This document shows, piece by piece, positions 14,576 through 22,625 of a stretch of 52,671 nucleotides of DNA. Position 1 is the first letter of the stretch. The number at the start of each line of letters is the position of its first letter. A program made the translations under genes and the position numbers. This DNA comes from Pseudomonadales bacterium (GTDB lineage: Bacteria > Pseudomonadota > Gammaproteobacteria > Pseudomonadales > Pseudohongiellaceae): NCBI GenBank assembly GCA_023257655.1, contig JALRBQ010000019.1, forward strand, positions 1 to 52,671. The letters run 5' to 3'. The notes below the pieces were generated by a model that saw only the letters and a list, made by a program, of their open reading frames with translations, searched no databases and was not told where the DNA came from.

Positions 14576-16210
14576 ATGCAACGTCTCATCGGATTTTTGT
14601 TCCTCGCCGTAACCAGCTTTGGCGTCATCGCCCAGGAAGAACCGTTCCAGACTGTAATTACCCCTGCCTTCTCGCCCATCACCTGGGACCGGCTCGTCAA
14701 TGCCGACGCCGAACCGGAGAACTGGCTGATGTATTCAGGCACACTGAGCAGCCAGCGCTACAGCCGCCTGAACCAGATCACGACAGCCAACGTGGATGAA
14801 CTGGAACTCAAGTGGGCCTACCAGATTCCCGTCATCGACCGCGCGGAGACGGTACCGCTCGTCGTCGATGGCATCATGTTTATCACTGAGGCGCCCAGCA
14901 ATCTGGTTGCCGTCGATGCCCGCACCGGCGGTATCTATTGGCGCTATGACCATGAGATGCCGGACGACATCCTGATCTGTTGTGGACGTAATAACCGCGG
15001 TGTCGCCATCCTCGGCGAGACGCTTTTCATGAGCACGCTCGATGCCCGACTCGTCGCACTTGACGCCCGTACGGGTAATGTCCTGTGGAACGTCGCCGTC
15101 GCCGACTACAAGGCCGGCTACAGCAAGACTGCGGCGCCACTGATTGTGAAGGACAAGGTTGTCACCGGCATAGCGGGAGGTGAATTCGGAATTCGCGGCT
15201 TCATCGATGCCTATGATGCCGCCACTGGCGAGCGTGTCTGGCGCACCTATACCATTCCCGGAGAAGGTGAGCCCGGTAATGAATCCTGGGCTGGTGATTC
15301 CTGGAAGACAGGTGGCGCCGCCACCTGGATTACCGGATCCTATGACCCGGATCTGAATCTGGTTTACTGGGGCACCGGCAATCCGGGTCCCGACTGGAAC
15401 GGAGATGTGCGTGAAGGGGACAATCTCTATTCCGATTCGGCGATGGCGTTGAATGGGGACACAGGTGAACTGGTCTGGCATTTCCAGTTCACGCCGCACG
15501 ACGTCCACGATTACGATTCGATCCAGGTACCAATACTGGCTGACATCAATTACCAGGGCAGCCAGCGCAAGGTGATGATGTGGGCCAATCGCAACGCCTT
15601 CTACTACACGATCGATCGCGAGACCGGTCGTTTTCTGGTTGGCAAACCCTATGCGGCACAGACCTGGGCTCAGGGGCTTGATGTCAATGGACGCCCGATT
15701 CGGGTACCAGGCATGGAACCGACCTATGAAGGTGTGCTGGTGTCCCCGCCCATCGTTGGTGGCACCAACTGGTATTCACCCGGATTCAGTCAGGACACTG
15801 GCTATTTCTACGTGACTGCCTTCGATGGCGAACAGGAATTCTTCAAGCGTGACGAAGACTACGAAGAAGGTCAGCGCTATACCGGAGGCGGCGGTCGCTA
15901 TACACAGCCGATGGATGCCTTCCACAGTTCAATTCGCGCCATTGATCCGGCAACAGCAGAAATCGTCTGGGAATTTCCGATTCAACCACGTTCATCGGCG
16001 GGCATCACGACCACTGCGGGCGGACTTGTCTTTACCGGAAGCGCCGATGGTTTCTTCTTCGCACTGAATGCGCGAACCGGCGAAGAACTGTGGCACATGT
16101 CACTTGGCGCTCGCGTGCATGCGGCACCCATGACTTTCGCTGTCGATGGCAAACAATATGTGACGATCGCCTCCGGCAACGTCGTTTATACATTCGGCCT
16201 GCGGGATTGA
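14576..16210 (+). CDS. PQQ-dependent alcohol dehydrogenase with lanthanide-type Asp
   Basis: 544-residue periplasmic eight-bladed propeller quinoprotein of the methanol/ethanol dehydrogenase group. The signal peptide ends about V-I-A-Q (20). The vicinal disulfide is C135-C136 in ICCGRNN, above the PQQ site. Metal ligands are the Glu in GGEFGIRG and the Asn in GTGNPGP. The catalytic base is Asp312 in TPHDVHDYDS, and the residue two positions on is Asp314. Calcium enzymes (MxaF, ExaA) have Ala/Ser there, while lanthanide enzymes (XoxF, PedH/ExaF) have Asp. W-motif repeats (ARTGNVLWN, DTGELVWHF, ARTGEELWHM) mark the blades. There is no fused cytochrome domain; the di-haem cytochrome gene directly upstream supplies it. 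The substrate, a primary alcohol, is not known, and lanthanide dependence is inferred from one signature. Confidence 0.93.
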   Translation: MQRLIGFLFLAVTSFGVIAQEEPFQTVITPAFSPITWDRLVNADAEPENWLMYSGTLSSQRYSRLNQITTANVDELELKWAYQIPVIDRAETVPLVVDGIMFITEAPSNLVAVDARTGGIYWRYDHEMPDDILICCGRNNRGVAILGETLFMSTLDARLVALDARTGNVLWNVAVADYKAGYSKTAAPLIVKDKVVTGIAGGEFGIRGFIDAYDAATGERVWRTYTIPGEGEPGNESWAGDSWKTGGAATWITGSYDPDLNLVYWGTGNPGPDWNGDVREGDNLYSDSAMALNGDTGELVWHFQFTPHDVHDYDSIQVPILADINYQGSQRKVMMWANRNAFYYTIDRETGRFLVGKPYAAQTWAQGLDVNGRPIRVPGMEPTYEGVLVSPPIVGGTNWYSPGFSQDTGYFYVTAFDGEQEFFKRDEDYEEGQRYTGGGGRYTQPMDAFHSSIRAIDPATAEIVWEFPIQPRSSAGITTTAGGLVFTGSADGFFFALNARTGEELWHMSLGARVHAAPMTFAVDGKQYVTIASGNVVYTFGLRD

Positions 16211-16271
16211 TGCGGGCGGGCGGTGTCGCAGCGCACTGCTGTCACCGCCCATTCGCACCTGCTTTTCGGCT

Positions 16272-17135
16272 TCATCGGTAAGGCTCGATAAGAGCCTCAC
16301 TGACGTCCCACAGCTGCTGTGCCGCCGCATCGGTGGCGAACCTGGCCACCCGTTCCGGCTGACGGCGAAAATAATATCGCCCCGCTGCCTGTAGACTCTC
16401 CGGGTCACTGGCCAGCCAGACCAGCGTATCGGCGCCTTTCTCACTGCTAATCATGAAAGGCGCCAACCCCAATCCCAGCAGCGACGCCAACCAGCCTCCC
16501 TTGCCCCAGATGGCCGTGCGCACCGTGCCAGGATGGAATGCGCTTGCCACCAGATTTTGATCGCTATAACGGCGGTGTAACTCGCGCGCCAACAACAGAT
16601 TCATGAGCTTGGTGCGTCCATAAGCTTTCAGCGTTGTATAACCCTGCGCGAGACCAAGATCGTCAAAGTCGATGGGGCTGTTGGTATGGCCCAGCGAACT
16701 GCTGAACACGATGCGCACCGGTGATGCCCTGCCCGTCTCGAGCATGCGCGGTATCAGGTTCTGCGTTAGCAGAAATCCACTCAGGTGATTTGTGACCAGA
16801 GTACGCTCGAAGCCTTCGTCCGTAAGGCTGCGCTTGCCAAAGGCCGCTCCGGCGTTATTGCACAGCACGTCGATACGATCAAAATCGCTTAGCAAGCGCT
16901 GCGAGAGTTCGGCCACACTTCGCAATGAACTGAAATCGGCGAGATACAGCAGCGGTTCTACTGCAGGAACCTCAGCCTGAATCGCCTGCAAGGCTTTCGC
17001 ACCGCGTCCTGCGTCCCGACAGACGAGCGCTACGGTAGCCCCGCGTCGGGCGAAATTGCGTGCGGCCTCGTACCCGATGCCGCTGTTGGCGCCGGTAACA
17101 ATGTAGACTTTGTCTTTCAGATCCTCGTTTTGCAC
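16272..17135 (-). CDS. SDR oxidoreductase, retinol-dehydrogenase-like
   Basis: 287-residue classical short-chain dehydrogenase. The cofactor motif is TGANSGIG near the N-terminus, followed by LVCRDAGRG (an Arg typical for NADP preference), the LADFSSL acidic position, NNAG, the catalytic Ser in IVFSSSLG, and Tyr/Lys in AYGRTKLMN. The sequence type (YRFDDLG-like, HPGTVRT) resembles the retinol dehydrogenase/WWOX branch that reduces aldehydes and ketones with NADPH. It starts MQNEDLKDKVYIVTGAN. It stands alone, convergent with the PQQ dehydrogenase and divergent from the small heat-shock gene. The substrate is unknown. Confidence 0.9.
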   Translation of the reverse strand: MQNEDLKDKVYIVTGANSGIGYEAARNFARRGATVALVCRDAGRGAKALQAIQAEVPAVEPLLYLADFSSLRSVAELSQRLLSDFDRIDVLCNNAGAAFGKRSLTDEGFERTLVTNHLSGFLLTQNLIPRMLETGRASPVRIVFSSSLGHTNSPIDFDDLGLAQGYTTLKAYGRTKLMNLLLARELHRRYSDQNLVASAFHPGTVRTAIWGKGGWLASLLGLGLAPFMISSEKGADTLVWLASDPESLQAAGRYYFRRQPERVARFATDAAAQQLWDVSEALIEPYR

Positions 17136-17215
17136 CTGCTTGCCTCCTGCTGTATTTGACTCACTTTCCGGATTTTTTCCCGGGTTCTGCCGGATAAAAA
17201 CTGGACATGTGGAGC

Positions 17216-17243
17216 CTTGAAAAAATCTGACTACGACCTATCT
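17216..17243 (+). promoter_or_regulatory. Sigma-32 (heat-shock) type promoter
   Basis: CTTGAAA (17216-17222), a 14-base spacer, then CCTATCT (17237-17243). The E. coli sigma-32 consensus is CTTGAAA, 13-15 bases, CCCATNT, so only one defined base differs. It lies about 100 bases before a gene for an Hsp20-like protein, which makes chance agreement less likely. Confidence 0.65.
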
Positions 17244-17341
17244 TGATTCCCAGACATGAACCAATTCGCTCGCCCGGCATCGCGGGCTGACGCGTTGTCA
17301 GGTGGCGTACTTCCAATCTCGCTTATTGACGGGTGAATTTC

Positions 17342-17968
17342 ATGAACACTGAAACCAAACTGCGATTAGTGACAAGCTTTTCTGTCGTCTGCCTACTCGC
17401 TCTCATTGCCGAGGGCATCACCCTCTGGCACATGCAGGACAAATTGACACAACTGGGGCTGACAAGTGACTCCGATAGCGCCGCCGTCGAAGCACGCATT
17501 CTCGCCAAATTAAACGACCCGCAACAACCCCCGACAAACTTCGTTCCGGCGCCCTTCCCTGCCGATCTATTTTCGAGCATACAGCAGATGCAACAACGCT
17601 TCGATTCGATGTTCGGATCAATGGGATTCGGTAGTTGGAACGGGCAGCCGGGAGCAATTTCCGGATTCGGCACTGGCACGCCAACGATCAAGCTGCAGGA
17701 AACACCTGATGAATATCAGGTCGTCATCGATGTTCCTGAGGACCAGGCCATCGACCTCAACACCAGTATTGAGGACAATGCTCTTTCGATCGAAGGCCGC
17801 ATCAAGGCCACTGCTAACAATAACCGGAACAATTTCGCCGCTTCCGTATTCAGCCAGAGTCAATTTTCCCGTACCATCAGGCTACCCGAACCGGTTGACC
17901 CGTTCGGCCTGACCAGTCGAGCCACGAAAGACGGTATTGTGGTTTCAATCCCGAAAAAACCAGCCTGA
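17342..17968 (+). CDS. Membrane-anchored Hsp20/alpha-crystallin protein
   Basis: 208-residue protein. Residues ~8-27 (LVTSFSVVCLLALIAEGITLW) form one uncleaved N-terminal transmembrane segment. A helical linker with Gln/Met/Phe-rich SIQQMQQRFDSMFGSMGFG (about 75-95) follows, then an alpha-crystallin domain (~115-205): TIKLQETPDEYQVVIDVPED, NALSIEGRIKA, FSRTIRLPEPVDPFGLTSRATKDGIVVSIPKK. The IxI/V C-terminal anchor seems absent. Ordinary sHSPs are soluble; here the chaperone domain would sit at the membrane, probably on the periplasmic side. ATG 17342 is chosen because GGTGA precedes it; a GTG at 17333 is an alternative. A sigma-32-like promoter is at 17216-17243. Confidence 0.82.
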   Translation: MNTETKLRLVTSFSVVCLLALIAEGITLWHMQDKLTQLGLTSDSDSAAVEARILAKLNDPQQPPTNFVPAPFPADLFSSIQQMQQRFDSMFGSMGFGSWNGQPGAISGFGTGTPTIKLQETPDEYQVVIDVPEDQAIDLNTSIEDNALSIEGRIKATANNNRNNFAASVFSQSQFSRTIRLPEPVDPFGLTSRATKDGIVVSIPKKPA

Positions 17969-18000
17969 GCTGCTGCCCGGGCGCCTTGAGAGGAGAGCCG

Positions 18001-18483
18001 ATGTCCCCGTTGAAGCGCCTGGGTCTGGGAATAAGCTGGCTCTGGATAACTGCAGGATTCGCTGCTGACTTCACTATCGGTGATGTCAACCATATCGGAC
18101 TCACAGTCACGGATCTGGAAGCCTCGCAACGCTTCTTCGTCGACGTGCTCGGTTTCGAACCCGCCGGCGGAGATCCGGAATATCCGGCACTGTTTGTCGC
18201 CAACAACGACATCATGGTAACGCTCTGGCGTGCTACCGATCCGCAGTCCGCCATTGCGTTCGATCGCAAGCAGAATGTCGGCTTGCATCACCTGGCCTTC
18301 AACCTCGAGAGCTTTGCCGCGCTGGATGCCCTCTACGCGGTGCTACGCATGGAACCGGATGTAGTCATCGAATTCTCTCCCGAGTTACTCTCGGGCGGCC
18401 CGGCGCGACACATGATGATCCGGGAGCCCAGTGGCAACCGTCTCGAATTCATCCATATACCGCCACGGGACAGGGCCCAGTGA
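18001..18483 (+). CDS. Exported VOC (glyoxalase/dioxygenase fold) protein
   Basis: 160-residue protein with an N-terminal signal peptide (MSPLKRLGLGISWLWITAGFAA, cleavage near A22). A vicinal-oxygen-chelate domain follows: DVNHIGLTVTDLEASQRFFVDVLGFEP, LHHLAFNLES, then MMIREPSGNRLEFIHIP. The two VOC metal-ligand positions appear as His in VNHIGL and Glu in NRLEFI, with a further His in LHHLAF. Most VOC proteins are cytoplasmic; this one should be periplasmic or outer-face. The start ATG 18001 has GAGAGGAGA upstream. The stop overlaps the AhpD-like gene by TGATG, so both are made together. Substrate unknown. Confidence 0.85.
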   Translation: MSPLKRLGLGISWLWITAGFAADFTIGDVNHIGLTVTDLEASQRFFVDVLGFEPAGGDPEYPALFVANNDIMVTLWRATDPQSAIAFDRKQNVGLHHLAFNLESFAALDALYAVLRMEPDVVIEFSPELLSGGPARHMMIREPSGNRLEFIHIPPRDRAQ

Positions 18484-19070
18484 TGACCCGGTCCGCATCG
18501 CAGATAAGTCGCTTTCCCGTTCCCGAGCTTGACTCCCTACCCGCGGATATTCGTGAGCGCATCCTGGCCGTGCAGGACAAGGCCGGATTCATCCCCAATA
18601 TTTTTCTCGCACTCGCTCACCGGCCGGAGGAATTTCGGGCCTTTTTCGCGTATCACGACGCGCTCATGGAAAAACCGGGCGGTCTGAGCAAGGGCGAACG
18701 CGAAATGATCGTGGTAGCGACCTCGGGGCTCAATAACTGCCTGTATTGCATCGTTGCACATGGGGCCATACTGCGAATTCGAGAGAAGTCCCCCACGCTC
18801 GCGGAGCAAGTCGCCATCAATTACCGTAACGCCGAAATCAGTCCACGACAGCGCGCCATGCTCGATTTCGCCACGAAATTGGCGGCAAACTCCCGTGAAG
18901 TTGCACTGACAGATCTTGATTTGCTTAAAAATCATGGATTTAGCGAAGAGGATATTTGGGATATTGGCGCCATTACGGCCTTGTTTGCGCTTTCGAACCG
19001 ACTCGCCAATCTCGCGGATATCCGCCCGAATACCGAGTTTTATACGCTTGGCCGCGAGCCGCACGGCTAG
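18483..19070 (+). CDS. AhpD-like peroxidase-related protein
   Basis: 195-residue helical protein of the carboxymuconolactone decarboxylase/AhpD superfamily, of the type annotated as uncharacterised peroxidase-related enzyme. The redox pair and proton relay are in E74..C86-L-Y-C89-x3-H93, matching the family ExxxxCxxCxxxH arrangement. The N-terminal segment FPVPELDSLPADIRERILAVQDKAGFIPNIFLALAHRPE and the C-terminal FALSNRLANLADIRPN are typical. AhpD proteins reduce peroxiredoxin-type partners, but whether this one does is unknown. The start ATG 18483 overlaps the VOC stop (TGATG). The partner VOC is exported while this protein lacks a signal, so they act in different compartments or the signal call is incomplete. 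Confidence 0.88.
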   Translation: MTRSASQISRFPVPELDSLPADIRERILAVQDKAGFIPNIFLALAHRPEEFRAFFAYHDALMEKPGGLSKGEREMIVVATSGLNNCLYCIVAHGAILRIREKSPTLAEQVAINYRNAEISPRQRAMLDFATKLAANSREVALTDLDLLKNHGFSEEDIWDIGAITALFALSNRLANLADIRPNTEFYTLGREPHG

Positions 19071-19289
19071 CACCCGTTATGGGGCTGTAGCGCCTTGCAG
19101 CGGCAATAATTGTAAAAATGTGGCCGTAGGGCGGCACCAGCCGGGATGGGGGCCCGATCCTGGACACCGTAAAATGTAAAATTGACCCGAAGTTGCCCAC
19201 GGTTTTATTTCCCCTTCTTTGCGACCCCTTGTAGTCTTCATTTCCAAGAGGCCGCCGGAAGGCCTAAGACCAAGAACAAGCAGAGCGAT

Positions 19290-21488
19290 ATGGCCAGCCA
19301 CAGCCCTCAATTTCCTGCTAGTGCATACCTGGGCAACACCTCACTCATCCAACCCTCCTTGGGCAGCCGTCTATATGAGGACAATAATGGCTGCATCCTG
19401 TTTGGCCAGCCCCCGGAAGTATTGAAAGGCCTGTTGCTGCATGGCATCAATAATTTCGACACAATGGTGCTGCCGGATGTAAAGGAAAAAGGCGGCTCCC
19501 TGACCAACAGCCTCGAGTTTCCGCTGTATTTCTTTCTGTTCGTGAGCAAAGGCCTGGAAAAAGGTCGGCGCATGAATCTTGTGGGAGAGGAAGCCGATAT
19601 CTCCCACGCGCTCAGACTCTTGCGTATTACTCTGCTGGGGCCGACACCGGCAGAACTGGACAAATGGGGTACTGAAGCGGCTCTGCGCAGTGAATGGCTG
19701 GCGGCCAGCGAAGAACTCGCTCTCAAGGACAAAGCCGGCAACAAGATTCCGATCGAAGGTTTCTTCAATCTGATCCCCTTCAAGAAAGGTACGGTCAAGG
19801 TCGGCAGCCAAACCATCAACCATATTGCCAGCGATGTATTCGAGGTCGTGAGTGGCAAATCAGTTACCCGAATTGATCTGAATGAAGACATGAGTGTCGA
19901 TCCGCCTTATCAGGTAACGCCAGACTATATTCCTGGCGGACTGGTGAAGATGGGGATCGAGGTATTGGGCGGGGCTTCTGGATTCACTCCGAACGAGCCC
20001 TGTACCGGACTGGCCCTGTGCTATAACGGCGAATACATGCTGATCGATACGATTCCGTTTCTGGATCAGCATCTGTTTGCGCGCGGCATCTCGAAGAACC
20101 AGGTGGCTGCCGTTTTCCTCACTCACTTGCACGATGACCACTCCGCGCTCTTCCCGCTGATGCTAATGCCTCATCGTGTCGACCTGATTACGACACGTGA
20201 AATTTTTGAAATGGTGATCGAGAAGATTGCCTGTGGCATCGGCTGGTCTCTTGACATCATCGCAGAACATTTCAAGTTGATTGAAGTGCGCCCCGGTGAA
20301 ACACTGAACTACTACGGGCTCAGTATCGAGACGCACGTTACTATCCACAGCATTCCAACGATCGGCGCCACATTCGCCACAATCAATAAAGGTATCCGTC
20401 GCGACATCTGCGTTATCGGTGATAATCACTCGATGGATGCGGCACGCGAGATGACCAAGCGGGGTCTCGTGAGGGAAAGCACTGTCAACAACCTGGAGCG
20501 ACTCTATTCCGAACGCTTCTCGTTGCTGGTTGCCGATGGCGGTGCCGGCGCGATTCATGGTGATCCGGCAGACGCCATCAAGTCCGCATCCGATCGCGTC
20601 GTGTTTGTGCATGTCGATGAATTGGCCAACGAATTCAATACCACATTCTCTCTCGCTACTTCCGGCAAACGCTATACGATTCTTGAAGGCGATCCGGCGA
20701 TCTATACATCACAAATCAATCACTACCTGACCGAATGGCTGGGTCGCCCCTTCCCCAATCGCTGGATGCGCAGTCTCTTATCCGAGGAAGAAATACGTCG
20801 TTATAACGCCGATGACGTGATTCTGGTGCAGGATGCAAGCACACGCGGCTATGTGTATCTCGTGCTGACGGGTTACTGCGATGTCGTGCGCCACGACGGC
20901 ATGCGACTACACACCCTGGCTCAGCTACAGGCTGGTGATATCCTTGGCGAGATGGCAGTTATCACGGGAAGCGGAACACGCAATGCGAGCGTGATCGCGC
21001 GCACACCCGTCACCTTGTGTGTGTTTGCCGAGGAAACATTCAAGTCCTTCATCTTCACCGAAGGATTCCAGGAAAAGCTCTTGAAACAGTGGTCCCTGCG
21101 ACCGGCTATTGCGCGACAGCCTCAGTTTGCCGCCTTCACCTCCACCGTATTCGAGAAGATGAGTCGCATCGCAAATTCCCGCCTGTTGGCACCAGGCGAG
21201 CACATGACGCTGGAGGCCGATGACTGGTGTCTGCTCTCTGGCGGACAAGCCAACTTCAATAACGAGCTCATGACAAGAGACGCCGATTATGGAGCCCGTC
21301 CCTTCGCAGAACCTGCGCCGGGAGTCGTGTCGAGCAATGAGGGCTGTTCCCTGTTGCTTTTTAAACTGGATGACGTGCTCCAACTCTGCCTGGCCACTCC
21401 GCAACTCAATTATTACCTCCGCAAACTGCGCATGCAGGAACAGGATGGCAAGACCGCCTGGGCACTTGGCGTAGTACCGATCAATTAG
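19290..21488 (+). CDS. Metallo-beta-lactamase-fold hydrolase fused to cyclic-nucleotide-binding domain
   Basis: 732-residue cytoplasmic multidomain protein. Residues 1-~200 have no clear family. A metallo-beta-lactamase fold follows, with the metal motif H279-L-H-D-D-H284, a later His in THVTIHSIP, the bridging-type Asp in CVIGDNHS, and a terminal His in VFVHVDEL, so a binuclear metal site is plausible. Residues ~505-600 are a cyclic-nucleotide-binding domain: GYVYLVLTGYCDVV, then GDILGEMAVITGSGTRNAS with the phosphate-cassette Glu554 and Arg564 both present, suggesting true cAMP or cGMP binding. A C-terminal ~130 residues is unassigned. The start ATG 19290 is preferred over an in-frame TTG at 19182, though its ribosome site is weak. 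The gene stands alone. Substrate unknown; a phosphodiesterase or hydrolase switched by a cyclic nucleotide is an inference. Confidence 0.82.
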   Translation: MASHSPQFPASAYLGNTSLIQPSLGSRLYEDNNGCILFGQPPEVLKGLLLHGINNFDTMVLPDVKEKGGSLTNSLEFPLYFFLFVSKGLEKGRRMNLVGEEADISHALRLLRITLLGPTPAELDKWGTEAALRSEWLAASEELALKDKAGNKIPIEGFFNLIPFKKGTVKVGSQTINHIASDVFEVVSGKSVTRIDLNEDMSVDPPYQVTPDYIPGGLVKMGIEVLGGASGFTPNEPCTGLALCYNGEYMLIDTIPFLDQHLFARGISKNQVAAVFLTHLHDDHSALFPLMLMPHRVDLITTREIFEMVIEKIACGIGWSLDIIAEHFKLIEVRPGETLNYYGLSIETHVTIHSIPTIGATFATINKGIRRDICVIGDNHSMDAAREMTKRGLVRESTVNNLERLYSERFSLLVADGGAGAIHGDPADAIKSASDRVVFVHVDELANEFNTTFSLATSGKRYTILEGDPAIYTSQINHYLTEWLGRPFPNRWMRSLLSEEEIRRYNADDVILVQDASTRGYVYLVLTGYCDVVRHDGMRLHTLAQLQAGDILGEMAVITGSGTRNASVIARTPVTLCVFAEETFKSFIFTEGFQEKLLKQWSLRPAIARQPQFAAFTSTVFEKMSRIANSRLLAPGEHMTLEADDWCLLSGGQANFNNELMTRDADYGARPFAEPAPGVVSSNEGCSLLLFKLDDVLQLCLATPQLNYYLRKLRMQEQDGKTAWALGVVPIN

Positions 21489-21679
21489 TCGCCGGGGCGG
21501 ACGGCGACGACACACAGCCGCAGAAATTCCGGCGCGAGCGGGTAGCCCTTGAGCGAGAGATTGAACATAGACTCAAGGCTGACACGTCTGACGCAAGCGA
21601 GACACGCGGCGCAAGATCCGTCTGCCTCTGCGTCGAGGCAATAAACGTCGAGACAATCAACAAGGACCGGAGCCAAGCC

Positions 21680-22495
21680 ATGGTCGTCCCTGCCCCGCTG
21701 CAGATCACCGCAGTCAATACCGCAGAATCTTCAGAAAATAAAATTCACAGTGACGCCATCGCTGCACGCTACGGCTTCGCTGGCGCACTCGTCAGCGGTG
21801 TGTCCGTTTATGGATATATGACGCAGCCCCTGGTCAGGGCATATGGATCCGAATGGCTCGAACGCGGCATCATCGAAGTCAAATTTTTCAAGCCCGCCTA
21901 CCATGGCGATACGCTGACAGTGCGCTCGAACTCTGAGGAGCCGGCTGCCGGAGAGCGGCATTGCGTCACCTCTGCGACCAATGCCAACGGCGACTTGCTG
22001 GCGCGCCTGGAATCCTGGAATCCGGAATCCTTGCCCCCGGTCGCCGCCTCGAGCCTGCAGGCAGGCGGCCCCGCCCTAACCCTGCGGCCTGAAGTCCATT
22101 GGGACCTGATCAAACTGCAGCAACCGGCACCGGAATTCTTATGGCAACCCGGAGTATCGGACAATCAGACTCGCGTCGCGGAGCAGCGGGATTCCGCAGC
22201 TTGCTATCAGGGTTCCAACGCCTATCTCCATCCCTATTACCTGCTCGATGCCTGCAACAAAGCCTTGATGCGCCTGTTTGTATTGCCGGCATGGATTCAC
22301 ACCAACAGCCGCCTGGTAGTGCGCGAAGGCTTGCGTGCTGGCCAATCCATCACTGTACGAACCATGCCGCAACAGAAATTTGAGCGGCGGGGGCATCAAT
22401 TTATCACGCTCGATATCGCCATGCTCGTAGAAGGCCGCGTCGCTCTGGAAGTCGCTCATACGGCAATTTTTCGCATTGCACAACCTGATGCGTGA
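21680..22495 (+). CDS. MaoC/hotdog-fold protein
   Basis: 271-residue double-hotdog protein of the MaoC-like dehydratase or thioesterase type. The N-terminal half has NKIHSDAIAARYGFAGALVSGVSVYGYM, the hydratase-2-like motif (D at the conserved position and H replacing or near the catalytic His), followed by VKFFKPAYHGDTLTVRS. The C-terminal half repeats a hotdog with HTNSRLVVREGLRAGQSITVR and VALEVAHTAIFRI. Likely acts on acyl-thioesters; no direct pathway neighbours identify which. The gene starts 191 bases after the MBL-CNB gene; those bases contain a hairpin at 21488-21508 without a T run. AAGGA lies 12 bases upstream of the ATG. Confidence 0.8.
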   Translation: MVVPAPLQITAVNTAESSENKIHSDAIAARYGFAGALVSGVSVYGYMTQPLVRAYGSEWLERGIIEVKFFKPAYHGDTLTVRSNSEEPAAGERHCVTSATNANGDLLARLESWNPESLPPVAASSLQAGGPALTLRPEVHWDLIKLQQPAPEFLWQPGVSDNQTRVAEQRDSAACYQGSNAYLHPYYLLDACNKALMRLFVLPAWIHTNSRLVVREGLRAGQSITVRTMPQQKFERRGHQFITLDIAMLVEGRVALEVAHTAIFRIAQPDA

Positions 22496-22497
22496 AT

Positions 22498-22525
22498 AAA
22501 GATCCGTAATTTCCACCGGATTTTT
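22498..22525 (+). terminator. Probable terminator of the MaoC-like gene
   Basis: AAGATCCG pairs with CGGATTTT (one G-T wobble; core ATCCG 22502-22506 / CGGAT 22517-22521), ending in five T (22521-22525). Short stem, so moderate support. Confidence 0.5.
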
Positions 22526-22625
22526 GAACGAACGCACATTTCGGTACGCGTTCACGTATTCTGGCTTACCGCCAATTCACGTATATTTGACAGATAAGGC
22601 GACAAGTCACAAACAGGACGTACTG

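Noticed and set aside
14735..15508. 257-codon minus-strand open frame
   Set aside because: It is antisense to the PQQ dehydrogenase, whose motifs are complete.
21488..21508. GTCGCCG/CGGCGAC hairpin as terminator
   Set aside because: It overlaps the stop codon and is not followed by T; kept only as a note.
21481..21717. Small minus-strand ORF between the MBL and MaoC genes
   Set aside because: Low-complexity Arg/Ser-rich product, no ribosome site, overlaps the MaoC start.
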